Positions 1 to 9,524 of a stretch of 34,376 bases of DNA are shown in pieces (positions within the stretch are counted from its first letter, which is position 1; each line of letters opens with the position of its first letter). The stretch is from Actinomycetota bacterium (GTDB taxonomy: Bacteria > Actinomycetota > Actinomycetes > Nanopelagicales > Nanopelagicaceae). The stretch covers positions 1 through 34,376 of the forward strand of contig JAPLBA010000026.1 of the NCBI GenBank assembly GCA_026393015.1, read 5' to 3'. The notes under the pieces were generated by a model. It had not been told where the DNA came from. It saw only the letters and a program-made list of their open reading frames with translations, and made no database searches. The position numbers were made by a program, and so were the translations under genes.

Positions 1-102
1 AAAAGAGTGGCGGACGTAGGTAAACTTTTCCACTTTATCTCACATTATGAGACGACACTTGTCTTACTATTTGAGACGATTTACGCTCAAGAGCGAGCGG
101 AA

Positions 103-708
103 TTAGTGATCGAAGCTCCGGCGGCCCTCAAAAGCTCGTCCCAGCGTGACCTCATCGGCGTACTCCAGATCCCCGCCTACCGGCAGCCCACTGGCCAAGC
201 GGGTCACCCGAAGACCGAGCGGCTTGAGCATGCGAGCCAGGTAGGTGGCGGTCGCCTCCCCCTCGAGGTTGGGATCGGTCGCCAGAATAATTTCGGTGAC
301 GTCGCTATCGGCTAAGCGCACCATCAGTTCTTTGATGCGCAAGTTATCGGGGCCGATGCCCTCGATCGGACTGATAGCCCCTCCGAGTACGTGATAGCGA
401 CCGCGGAATTCGCGCGTCTTTTCAATAGCCACCACATCTTTACTCTCTTCAACAACGCAGATAACGGTGTGGTCTCGTCGCGGATCGCGACAGATGCGAC
501 ATTGCTCTTCTTCGGCCACGTTGCCACAGGTGATGCAGAAACGTACGCGCTCTTTTACTTCGCGAAGTACCTCGGCGAGGCGACGCACATCGACGGGATC
601 TGCTTGCAAGATGTGGAAGGCAATGCGTTGAGCGCTCTTTGGACCCACGCCAGGAAGACGACCAAGCTCGTCGATGAGATCTTGAACTACGCCTTCATAC
701 ATACGCAC
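103..708 (-). CDS. recR: Recombination mediator protein RecR
   Basis: 201 aa ORF with RecR zinc finger ([16 protein letters not shown]) and Toprim-like region ([39 protein letters not shown]); next to dnaX. Confidence 0.96.
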   Translation of the reverse strand: MRMYEGVVQDLIDELGRLPGVGPKSAQRIAFHILQADPVDVRRLAEVLREVKERVRFCITCGNVAEEEQCRICRDPRRDHTVICVVEESKDVVAIEKTREFRGRYHVLGGAISPIEGIGPDNLRIKELMVRLADSDVTEIILATDPNLEGEATATYLARMLKPLGLRVTRLASGLPVGGDLEYADEVTLGRAFEGRRSFDH

Positions 709-738
709 ACCTTACTTCGAAGCACTGACAAGCGCGCG

Positions 739-2529
739 CTATTCCTTCTCGAACTGCCCGATAATCTCGGCGCCCAATTCACGAGCGAGTAATTCAGCGC
801 CTGATGTTGCGGTAAGAGTGGCGTCGTCGTCGCGCTCATCTTTGCGCTCGCTCTTCTTTTCGAGTGTGCTCTTCTTCGGTGCTTTAGATGAGGGCGATGC
901 TTCCGATCCTGAAGGATCAACGATCGCTTCAATTCTTCGATCGAGGCCGACAACATCGATGATGGCTTGGCGGAGAATTTCATCGCTACCGGAACGCATG
1001 AAGGAATCGCGTGCACCAGAGTTTGAAAGCGAGACCGCCATAACCTTGTCATCCATAGATGCCACCTGCGCACCAGCAGTGATCAACGACCAGGTGAGGC
1101 GTCGACGTGCTTTTACGTTCTCAATGATCTCTGGCCAGAGCCGGCGCACACCAAGCAAATCGATGGGACCCGTGGGCTTTGCGGTCGGCGCACTCTTCAC
1201 CTCGACAGGAGGAGCGGCTACTGGTGCTTCTTCCTCAACCTCGTCGATTGCGCGTGGTGGGGCTTTCTTTACTGGTGCGGCAACCGGCGCCAGCGCATCA
1301 ATAGCGGGAGCTTCCTTAGGTGCTGCAATCAGCGCAGCGACCGGGCTCTTCACAGAGGTAGATGGGAGTGCGACATCTCCGCGGCGCTCTAAGCGTTCCA
1401 GCCTTGCTAATACCCCTCTTTCGCTCTCTTCAGAGCCAGGAAGAAGAACGCGAGCGCAGATCAATTCGAGAAGTAAACGTGGGGCGGTGGCGCCACGCAT
1501 TTGCGTGAGACCTTCATTCACCACATCTGCAGCGCGTGAGAGTGAACCTCGACCAAAGCGGGCTGCTTGCTGTTGCATGCGCTCCAATTGATCGGATGAC
1601 AATTCGCGGAAGATCGAGTGCGCAGATTGCGGAATGGCTTCCAAGACAATGAGATCACGCAGACGCTCTAGCAAATCTTGTGCGAAGCGACGAGGTTCGT
1701 GGCCTGCCTCAACTAGATGATCAATCGACTGATACACACTCGCGCCGTCACCAGCAGCAAACGAATCGACGACTTGGTCGAGGATTGCACTATCGGTGTA
1801 ACCAAGAAGGGCAATAGCAATTTCATAAGTGACGCCATCAGGACTGGCGCCAGCCAGAAGTTGCCCAAGTACGGAGAGGGAGTCACGCACGGACCCACCA
1901 CCAGCACGCACCACGAGTGGAATAACACCCTTGGCTACTTTGACACTTTCTTCTTCACAGATTTTTTCAAGGTGCTTCGTAAGAATTCCAGGCGGGACTA
2001 AGCGGAATGGGTAGTGATGTGTACGTGAACGAATGGTGGCAATTAATTTTTCAGGTTCGGTGGTGGCGAAGATGAAGACCACGTGGGGTGGTGGCTCTTC
2101 GACAACTTTGAGAAGTGCATTTGCGGCGCCCGGTCCGAGTTGGTGCGCCTCATCAATAATGTAAATCTTGTAACGCCCGGCGACCGGTGAGAAAAAGGCT
2201 TTCTCGCGAAGGTCGCGTGCATCATCAACCAAACCATGTGTTGCGGCATCGAGTTCAACAACATCGATAGAGCCGGGACCATTCGCAACGAGATCCATGC
2301 AACTCTGGCACGTGCCACAAGGATCAGGAGTGGGACCCTGCTCGCAATTGAGAGAACGAGCCAAAATGCGCGCGCTCGATGTCTTTCCGCAACCACGAGG
2401 GCCGGAGAAGAGATAAGCGTGATGAGTGCGACCGCTGCTCAGCGCATTGGAGAGTGGGACGGTGACGTGCTCTTGCCCAATGACGTCGGCAAAGCGCGAC
2501 GGCCGGTACTTCCGGTAGAGGGCGAGCAT
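739..2529 (-). CDS. dnaX: DNA polymerase III subunit gamma/tau
   Basis: MLALYRKYRPSRFADVIGQEHV start, Walker A GPRGCGKTSSARILARSLNC, zinc motif CGTCQSCMDL, IIDEAHQL. The ORF-track start at 2664 runs through the SRP RNA; the start at 2529 follows a GAAAGG ribosome-binding site. Confidence 0.95.
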   Translation of the reverse strand: MLALYRKYRPSRFADVIGQEHVTVPLSNALSSGRTHHAYLFSGPRGCGKTSSARILARSLNCEQGPTPDPCGTCQSCMDLVANGPGSIDVVELDAATHGLVDDARDLREKAFFSPVAGRYKIYIIDEAHQLGPGAANALLKVVEEPPPHVVFIFATTEPEKLIATIRSRTHHYPFRLVPPGILTKHLEKICEEESVKVAKGVIPLVVRAGGGSVRDSLSVLGQLLAGASPDGVTYEIAIALLGYTDSAILDQVVDSFAAGDGASVYQSIDHLVEAGHEPRRFAQDLLERLRDLIVLEAIPQSAHSIFRELSSDQLERMQQQAARFGRGSLSRAADVVNEGLTQMRGATAPRLLLELICARVLLPGSEESERGVLARLERLERRGDVALPSTSVKSPVAALIAAPKEAPAIDALAPVAAPVKKAPPRAIDEVEEEAPVAAPPVEVKSAPTAKPTGPIDLLGVRRLWPEIIENVKARRRLTWSLITAGAQVASMDDKVMAVSLSNSGARDSFMRSGSDEILRQAIIDVVGLDRRIEAIVDPSGSEASPSSKAPKKSTLEKKSERKDERDDDATLTATSGAELLARELGAEIIGQFEKE

Positions 2530-2546
2530 AAGCACCTTTCGTAAAG

Positions 2547-2635
2547 GATCCCCCGCGCACCCGACAGAGCGTGCGTACCCTTGCTGCCTTCCGGCCCTGG
2601 GGGAGTTCCGCGCGGTGACGCCGCGCGGGGGATCT
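2547..2635 (-). ncRNA. ffs: Signal recognition particle RNA (small bacterial type)
   Basis: Minus strand reads gatcccccgcgcgg...cccagggccggaaggcagcaagggta...gcgcgggggatc: conserved SRP apical motif GGCCGGAAGGCAGCA closed by terminal complementary arms GATCCCCCGCGC/GCGCGGGGGATC. Located between tRNA-Ser and dnaX as in many actinobacteria. Ends approximate. Confidence 0.92.
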
Positions 2636-2756
2636 GGGGAAAGCATAGAGGCGGGCGCACACACTGTGTATCTAGGTGTGCCTCCCGCATGGAGCCCCGA
2701 ACTGGCGACTTACCGGGATTGGGGGGCGGACCTTGAAGCCCCGTATGCTTCCACGC

Positions 2757-2844
2757 GGAGGATTCGCATAGTGGCCGAGTGCGCACGCTTGGAAAGCGTG
2801 TATAGGGAAACCTATCGCGGGTTCAAATCCCGCATCCTCCGCCA
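2757..2844 (+). tRNA. tRNA-Ser(GGA), CCA encoded
   Basis: Acceptor stem GGAGGAT/ATCCTCC, anticodon loop CTTGGAAAG with anticodon GGA, long variable arm (class II), T-arm GCGGGTTCAAATCCCGC, terminal GCCA. Confidence 0.95.
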
Positions 2845-2903
2845 GTTGAAATCGATTAACCTTGAGAGATCGCATCTAGCGGGCGAGAAAGGTGGTTGAT
2901 GAG

Positions 2904-3179
2904 ATGGCCGAAATTGACCCCAGCGACAAAACCATAGTCAGTTACACAGTTCGCCACCACAAGTTCGACCCCGAGACCAATCATTTTCGCTGGTTCGATT
3001 TGAATACTTTTGATAGCGAAGCAGAGATGAACAAGCTTATGACTCAGATGTTCGAAGAGATCGAGGGTCGTCGGCTAATTGGGAAGGCTAGCGCCAAGGA
3101 ACAAGTAGCTGGAAGAATTAACGAGCTAGGTACCCGGATGGAACATCAAGGCTGGTCGCCGTATCAGTCTCAGGATTAG
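2904..3179 (+). CDS. Hypothetical protein
   Basis: Short intact ORF downstream of tRNA-Ser (track start 2892; MAEIDPSDK start at 2904 also possible). No recognised domain. Confidence 0.6.
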   Translation: MAEIDPSDKTIVSYTVRHHKFDPETNHFRWFDLNTFDSEAEMNKLMTQMFEEIEGRRLIGKASAKEQVAGRINELGTRMEHQGWSPYQSQD

Positions 3180-3231
3180 TCACCTGTGGATAAATTAATG
3201 GATGCTTTGATGATTTGCGTAACTATGAAGG

Positions 3232-3726
3232 ATGATATTCAAACGACATCCTAAATTAGTTAGTTCCGTTACTGGAACAATCATTTTCCTAATTACCTCG
3301 GTAGGCGACCCCAGTTTTGCAGCCTCTCCTGCGCCAACCCCTCGATTGCCAAAAGTAAGCTGCCGAATTGAAGTCGATGATGCACATATTTCGACTTCAA
3401 TTTTGCGACATAGACGTGTCCTTGAGATAAAGATTAATGCAAAATCAATTTGCAACGTACGGCAAGAACATGTCACTTTAACTCTCGAGATATATAAAAT
3501 AGGTCGTGTCTCGAACTATCTGATAAAACACGTAGAAACGAATCCTGCTCTACCAACTTCAAGTGGACTATTGGTGAGGATTCAAGACGCAACAGTCACA
3601 TGCGCCAATTCAACTCCAAGCTCTTACTTTGGGATCGCATATTCAAGAGCATATATTCAGGGCAAATGGCAGTTCGCAGGTCGAACTCGAAGTGTTCATA
3701 ATGCGATGTTAGCGTGTGGAAACTAG
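3232..3726 (+). CDS. Putative secreted hypothetical protein
   Basis: 164 aa ORF with N-terminal signal-like segment (MIFKRHPKLVSSVTGTIIFLITSVGDPSFAASPAP) and several cysteines; no family recognised. Confidence 0.6.
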   Translation: MIFKRHPKLVSSVTGTIIFLITSVGDPSFAASPAPTPRLPKVSCRIEVDDAHISTSILRHRRVLEIKINAKSICNVRQEHVTLTLEIYKIGRVSNYLIKHVETNPALPTSSGLLVRIQDATVTCANSTPSSYFGIAYSRAYIQGKWQFAGRTRSVHNAMLACGN

Positions 3727-3790
3727 CGAACGAATACACTAGCCCCATCTATTTGAGTACCGACTCAATCAGTATGCAAAGCAAAACATA

Positions 3791-3818
3791 GCGCGGGTTT
3801 AAATCTCGCATCCTCTCC
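3791..3818 (+). repeat. Degenerate direct repeat of the tRNA-Ser(GGA) 3' end (att-like relic)
   Basis: gcgggtttaaatctcgcatcctctccaa compared with tRNA 3' end gcgggttcaaatcccgcatcctccgcca, same orientation, about 1 kb downstream. Confidence 0.7.
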
Positions 3819-3936
3819 AACCTGGATCCGCGCACGTTTTGAGGGATCTAGCTACTTTTAGTGACTCAGCGTCATTTCAATTACTAAACGTAAAGCTCGA
3901 CTGCACGGAATAGCCAGCTGGTTATAGCCTGAGATT

Positions 3937-4260
3937 GTGGATGTATCTATAGGCGATGAAGACTCAGATACGAGCAGACTGAATCTGGATCAACTTACTC
4001 TCGAGTTGCTGATCGAAAATGAATCCAGATATAAAGCGCGTGCAAAGAAGTTAATGAAGCTGCATACTCTTCAAATAAATTTTGGAGAACGAATTGTTGA
4101 GTACTACATCAATGAAAATCAGGCTTATTTCAGTTTTTGGATTCCAGAAATCAACTCTTACCACGATTCGATTTCAATGGCCCTTCCCTTGAAGAAGAAG
4201 GAGAGAGAATCAGTTCTTCTTCATCTATTCGCCTGTAGTGAAGCCCAGATGCATGCATGA
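3937..4260 (+). CDS. Hypothetical protein
   Basis: 107 aa ORF with GTG start; no recognised domain. Confidence 0.45.
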   Translation: MDVSIGDEDSDTSRLNLDQLTLELLIENESRYKARAKKLMKLHTLQINFGERIVEYYINENQAYFSFWIPEINSYHDSISMALPLKKKERESVLLHLFACSEAQMHA

Positions 4261-4639
4261 CGGAACTGCATCGAGCTATTACCAGTCTGTGCCAGACCGA
4301 GTTCCGTTCTCACATCGATTAAATCCGTTTCGCAGAGTCAACTATTGGAGATTGATCCCAGTATTGAAACTCGTGCATAAGAAAAGGTATCTCACTGAGT
4401 CTAAGCACTTGATAGCGGAAGGTCGCTTTGAGGCAATAAGAAGTGGCCTTGCCATTCGGTATGAGATCAATGATGGGTCAGCAACCTTTGACGTATCGCC
4501 TGACGGCGGTTCAACCTATTTGAACTACTTAAGGGCACATATAGGCAGCAATCCCGACGAGGAAATTGACGATCTCATTCTCTCGATCACAACCATTGAA
4601 GCGATGATCCTGACCAAAAAGTGTGTTGTCTATGAATAA
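4238..4639 (+). CDS. Hypothetical protein
   Basis: 133 aa ORF overlapping the end of the previous ORF; C-terminal half weakly resembles it (YYINENQAYFSF vs YEINDGSATFDV). Confidence 0.45.
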   Translation: MKPRCMHDGTASSYYQSVPDRVPFSHRLNPFRRVNYWRLIPVLKLVHKKRYLTESKHLIAEGRFEAIRSGLAIRYEINDGSATFDVSPDGGSTYLNYLRAHIGSNPDEEIDDLILSITTIEAMILTKKCVVYE

Positions 4640-4696
4640 CTAGAAAATTTCAAACGATCATGACTTCAGTCGACGCCGCCGCCAGTACTATGAAGT

Positions 4697-6118
4697 ATGC
4701 GCGCCAAGAGGAAGAGATTGGACTCTTTTAATAGAATTGCGCTCGTCTTTCCGTTAGCGCTGGCACTGATCGCTCCGAGTAACCCGGGATTTGCCGCTAC
4801 GAAGAAACCAACAGATCTACAAATCCTGGGAAATCAGACGGCGGTAAAAGCACGTAGCGAATTCCTTTTGCAACTGAAGAATGCTCCGAGTCGAACGCCG
4901 AATCTTGAATATCACATCGACCCCATGATTAATCCAGCGCTCTTAACGGGAATAAAAGTAGACACTTCACTCAGTGCAAACTTTTGGTCAGCGCTTCGTC
5001 CGATCGATCAGAAAGTTGTCGTGTACATCGCCTCAACGGAGAACTTCAAATTTTTAGTCGATGAAATTACTCCGAACTCCACTCCAGCTGGTTTATTCGG
5101 TGACTGGCTCGGGCATAAATACTTACAAGCACAAAATGAGCCACATGGATTCTTTGGCGGTGGGGCACCAGCTTTTGATAAAAACGATAATCCTGTTTTT
5201 ATGGTCTACGCACCTAATGGACAGAGCCTTGGAAATGGATTCTGGACGCAGACAACATCACATGAATTTGTGCACGTTACTCAGCGCTACCTCATGGGTG
5301 GGAATATGTCGCCAATGCTCGGGTGGGTGATCGAAGGCCAGGCAGATTACATCGGTGCCAACTTTGCTACTCGGAATAGCTCCCAAGCTTTCGCGAGTTA
5401 CTGGATCCAACTTATTTTTAGTATGGCTCGGCCTGACATGAGTCCCAAAACACTCGGATGGAATAAACAACAGTTCATTGATTGGTTCAAAAGTAAGGAA
5501 ATAACTTTAGCTCCGGATAAAGCAGGTGATATTCCCGTTGAAAACTACGTAGTTGGCGCTATGGCAAGCCAGTATCTGTATGGAACGTATGGATATAAGA
5601 AAGTAAATGCGTATTACGACAAGCTCGGTAAAATCATGCCTGACTGTGGAAATGGTGACTCTACGACGAACGTGAAATGCACTCCAAGTCGCCAAAAAGC
5701 ATTCAAAGACGCATTCGGCGTGACTATGGCGGAGTTCTATCCCAAAGTTGCTGCACACATCGTCGCAGAGATTGCATGGGCAAAAAAGAACCCTTCTACT
5801 TATCAGTCGGACTTGCTACGAATCGCACCTTCTCCGTGGAGCAACGCGAAGCCGCAACCTCCTTACGTGGCTCCCGCGAATTTAGGGCCTATTAGTAAGT
5901 ATGGGAATCCCACACTTGAAAGAAATACAGGATCACCCGGAAGTACGCAATTCGTAGATCCGTACCCACCCAACATTGCAGCACCCGGTAGAAGCTGTCT
6001 TAATCCAAATGACAAGGCCACTCTCTACGGCGCCACCATGACGTGTATTGGTTCAAGCAGTGCGGCTAAGTGGACGCTTGATCCCGGCCAAGTTGTGGGG
6101 CCCGCTCCAAAACCTTAG
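4697..6118 (+). CDS. Putative secreted zinc metallopeptidase-like protein
   Basis: N-terminal signal sequence (RIALVFPLALALIAPSNPGFAA), HEFVH (HExxH) followed by GWVIEGQADY, suggestive of a gluzincin-type active site; C-terminal C-x16-C...W segment. Confidence 0.75.
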   Translation: MRAKRKRLDSFNRIALVFPLALALIAPSNPGFAATKKPTDLQILGNQTAVKARSEFLLQLKNAPSRTPNLEYHIDPMINPALLTGIKVDTSLSANFWSALRPIDQKVVVYIASTENFKFLVDEITPNSTPAGLFGDWLGHKYLQAQNEPHGFFGGGAPAFDKNDNPVFMVYAPNGQSLGNGFWTQTTSHEFVHVTQRYLMGGNMSPMLGWVIEGQADYIGANFATRNSSQAFASYWIQLIFSMARPDMSPKTLGWNKQQFIDWFKSKEITLAPDKAGDIPVENYVVGAMASQYLYGTYGYKKVNAYYDKLGKIMPDCGNGDSTTNVKCTPSRQKAFKDAFGVTMAEFYPKVAAHIVAEIAWAKKNPSTYQSDLLRIAPSPWSNAKPQPPYVAPANLGPISKYGNPTLERNTGSPGSTQFVDPYPPNIAAPGRSCLNPNDKATLYGATMTCIGSSSAAKWTLDPGQVVGPAPKP

Positions 6119-7539
6119 ATCTCGAGACCGATGTACTTCTTCTCAAGAAATTCGTGGATACCATCGAAGCCACCTTCACGGCCAAGCCCACTTGCCTTGT
6201 AGCCACCAAATGGCGCGGCCGGATCGGAGATCACACCGCGATTGATTGCAACCATCCCGGATTCCATTGCCTCGGCGACTCGCAGTGCGCGACGCAGATC
6301 TTGTGAGTACACATAAGAGATGAGTCCGTACTGCGATGCGTTGGCTAACTCGATGGCCTCTTCATCGCTTTCGATAATCACAATCGGTGCCACTGGCCCG
6401 AAGATTTCGTTATTCAAGATGTCGTTGTCTTTTGCGACCGTTAGTACGGTTGCGGGATAGAAAGCACCATCACCTGCAGGCACCACACCACCGGTAGCCA
6501 CTTTGGCTCCACCGGCAATTGCCGAATCAACGAGTGCAGCAATCTTGTTCCGTTCTTTCACAGAAACACTCGGTCCAAGTTGCGCACCAGCCTCGAGTCC
6601 AGAAGCTACTTTGAGCCCGGCCATCGCAGCAGACATACCTTCGGTAAATTCCTTAGCGACTTTCTTTGCGACATAGAAACGGTTAGCTGAAGTGCACGCC
6701 GCGCCACCGTTGCGCATCTTGGCGATCATCGCACCAGCAACAGCAGCGGGAACATCGGCATCATCGAGCACCAGGAACGGTGCGTTTCCGCCAAGTTCCA
6801 TTGAGGTACGAATAACGAGATCAGCAGCTTCACGAATGAGCACCGCACCCACTTCGGTAGAACCAGTGAATGAAAGATTGCGGACCCGTGGATCGTGGAG
6901 AATCTTGCTAATAGAAGGACCGGTAGGGACCGGAAGAATCACATTGACTACACCAGCAGGAAGGCCGGCACGATTAAGGATGTCAACAATTGCGAGCGCA
7001 GTAAGTGGTGTCTCTCCAGCAGGTTTCAAAATTGTGGTGCAACCGGCAGCGAGTGCGGGGCCGAGTTTGCGAGTTGCCATGGCAGCTGGGAAATTCCATG
7101 GAGTGATGAGAAGTGAGATACCGACTGGTTGATGTGTGACCAGGATGCGCTTGTCGCCACTTGGCGATTCGCGGAACTCACCATTGATGCGTACCGCTTC
7201 TTCAGAGAACCAGCGGAAGAACTCGGCGGCGTAAATGATTTCGTTGCGTGCATCGGCGAGAACTTTTCCGTTTTCGCGAGTCACGATTTCAGCAAGAGAA
7301 TCTACTTCGGCGATCATCAATTCATATGCGCGGCGTAGAATTTCTCCACGTATACGTGGCGCAGTGGCGGCCCAACTTTTGGCGGCGGCCTCGGCAGCAT
7401 CCACCGCAGCCATGCAGAGTGCATCATCTGAGGTCGCCACTTCGGCAATCACACTGCCATTGCTGGGGTCATAAACAGGGAGACGTCCGGTGCCTTGAGT
7501 CCAGGCACCATTGATATAGAGATCGCTGATGATTGCCAT
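6115..7539 (-). CDS. Aldehyde dehydrogenase, succinate-semialdehyde dehydrogenase-like
   Basis: ALDH family motifs: LLITPWNFPAAMATRKLGPALAAGCT, SFTGSTEVGAVL, MELGGNAPFLVLDDAD, RNGGAACTSANRFYV (catalytic Cys), NNEIFGPVAPI. Confidence 0.92.
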   Translation of the reverse strand: MAIISDLYINGAWTQGTGRLPVYDPSNGSVIAEVATSDDALCMAAVDAAEAAAKSWAATAPRIRGEILRRAYELMIAEVDSLAEIVTRENGKVLADARNEIIYAAEFFRWFSEEAVRINGEFRESPSGDKRILVTHQPVGISLLITPWNFPAAMATRKLGPALAAGCTTILKPAGETPLTALAIVDILNRAGLPAGVVNVILPVPTGPSISKILHDPRVRNLSFTGSTEVGAVLIREAADLVIRTSMELGGNAPFLVLDDADVPAAVAGAMIAKMRNGGAACTSANRFYVAKKVAKEFTEGMSAAMAGLKVASGLEAGAQLGPSVSVKERNKIAALVDSAIAGGAKVATGGVVPAGDGAFYPATVLTVAKDNDILNNEIFGPVAPIVIIESDEEAIELANASQYGLISYVYSQDLRRALRVAEAMESGMVAINRGVISDPAAPFGGYKASGLGREGGFDGIHEFLEKKYIGLEI

Positions 7540-7579
7540 ACCCTGAGGTTATCTGAAGGGCTTCTGCGAGGCACTTTTC

Positions 7580-7669
7580 TGGCGGTGGCGGTGGGATTTG
7601 AACCCACGGTGGAGTTACCCCCACACACGCTTTCGAGGCGTGCTCCTTAGGCCGCTCGGACACGCCACC
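7580..7669 (-). tRNA. tRNA-Ser(CGA), CCA encoded
   Basis: Minus strand GGTGGCGTGTCCGAGCGGCC...CACGCCTCGAAAGCGTG...GTGGGTTCAAATCCCACCGCCACCGCCA; anticodon CGA, class II variable arm. Confidence 0.95.
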
Positions 7670-7725
7670 AGGAGAGACGATACCAGGCTGAAAAGCGGGG
7701 AGAAATTCCGCCGAAAGTCGTGCGC

Positions 7726-8232
<507 letters not shown>

Positions 8233-8727
8233 TTATCGTGAACTAAAATCAAGGAATTTTTCAAACTCATTTCCGAATCCAAGTCGATGCGCGATCGCTT
8301 CAAGTTGTTCGTCAGGGAATAATTCCATGTCATCACAGAGCGCAGCCATTTCCATCGCGGAGAAACCGAGATCGCTAAAGATTCCGGCATCGCCTGCTAA
8401 CTGATCATCGTCATCTGCATCTGGCATCGGAAAACCAAGTCGATCTAATGCTTCTGCGGCTATGGGCCACTCTGTTGCCATCATGACATCGCTGACAAGA
8501 ATGCGCACATCTTCACCTAGTACGCGAATGGCGATAAAGCACTCATCATTGATAGACATCAAACAAATGGCGCCACCGTTTTGTGCTTCGTGTTGCAACT
8601 CTCTGATGAGCGCATCGATATTGTCGGCGAGATCTAAAGGCAGCGGGTTAACGACCCAGCGTCCGTCTTCGTGCCACGCGGCAAATGCAAAATCCACCGG
8701 GCTCTCAAGGACTTCATTAGTACTCAT
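8233..8727 (-). CDS. tRNA adenosine deaminase-associated protein
   Basis: Acidic small protein directly upstream of tadA on the same strand (MSTNEVLESPVDFAFAAWHEDGRWVVNPLP...); start at 8727 follows an AAAGGAG ribosome-binding site. Gene context matches the actinobacterial TadA-associated family. Confidence 0.82.
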   Translation of the reverse strand: MSTNEVLESPVDFAFAAWHEDGRWVVNPLPLDLADNIDALIRELQHEAQNGGAICLMSINDECFIAIRVLGEDVRILVSDVMMATEWPIAAEALDRLGFPMPDADDDDQLAGDAGIFSDLGFSAMEMAALCDDMELFPDEQLEAIAHRLGFGNEFEKFLDFSSR

Positions 8728-8783
8728 GAAGACTCCTTTCAGCACAATGGTGGCACGCGGAGAGGCGCTTGGATAGCCACCTC

Positions 8784-8813
8784 TTGGTAAGTGACCATAT
8801 CCCCAACTAGGCT
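8784..8813 (+). promoter_or_regulatory. Candidate leaderless promoter of upp
   Basis: TTGGTA-N18-TAGGCT followed by 6 nt and the GTG start at 8820; no Shine-Dalgarno. Confidence 0.4.
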
Positions 8814-8819
8814 GACGCT

Positions 8820-9461
8820 GTGCGTATACATGTAGCGAATCACCCACTGATTGACCATAAATTGACCGCCCTTCGTGATGAGCGGACTGACTCCCCCACT
8901 TTTCGCCGGTTAGCCGACGAACTAGTCACTTTGCTCGCCTATGAAGCCACCCGCGACGTGCGCGTTGAGCCACTCTCAATTCGCACTCCAGTCGGTCCCA
9001 CGATCGGCGTCCACCTCGCGCACCCACGTCCGCTAGTTGTTCCGATCCTGCGCGCTGGTCTTGGCATGCTCGAAGGAATGACCCGCCTCATGCCCACCGC
9101 TGAGGTGGGCTTTCTCGGGATGATCCGCGACGAGAAGACGCTACAAGCTTCCACTTATGCCACTCGACTTCCAGACGATCTCTCGGGCCGGCAGTGCTAC
9201 GTCCTTGACCCGATGCTCGCCACTGGTGGCACTTTGATCGCAGCCATCAACTTCTTGATTGACCGCGGGGCTGACGACATCACTGCCATCTGCTTGCTCG
9301 CTGCCCCCGAAGGAGTGGCCGCAATGCGCGAGGCATTCGATGGCCGCACGAAGGTCCCGGTTTCCATCGTCACCGGAGCCCTCGATGAGCGCCTCAATGA
9401 GCACGGGTACATCGTTCCTGGCCTCGGAGATGCCGGCGATCGCCTTTATGGCGTCGTCTAA
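8820..9461 (+). CDS. upp: Uracil phosphoribosyltransferase
   Basis: [75 protein letters not shown] start. Confidence 0.96.
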   Translation: MRIHVANHPLIDHKLTALRDERTDSPTFRRLADELVTLLAYEATRDVRVEPLSIRTPVGPTIGVHLAHPRPLVVPILRAGLGMLEGMTRLMPTAEVGFLGMIRDEKTLQASTYATRLPDDLSGRQCYVLDPMLATGGTLIAAINFLIDRGADDITAICLLAAPEGVAAMREAFDGRTKVPVSIVTGALDERLNEHGYIVPGLGDAGDRLYGVV

Positions 9462-9524
9462 TACCCATAAACCATTGAGGAAATAAGACTTTCGCAAGCG
9501 CCCCGAAACCGGCAGAATCTTCCC

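Noticed and set aside
48-79. Two tgagacga copies 24 bp apart at the left edge
   Set aside because: Short 8-mers with no context on the left; cannot be distinguished from chance.
7-315. 102-aa ORF at the left edge
   Set aside because: Mostly antisense to recR; no family features.
818-1591. 257-aa plus-strand ORF opposite dnaX
   Set aside because: Antisense to strongly supported dnaX; low-complexity Ser/Arg/Thr composition typical of a shadow frame.
8233-8847. N-terminal extension of the TadA-associated protein ORF to 8847
   Set aside because: Extension overlaps the upp start and promoter; ATG at 8727 has a good ribosome-binding site.
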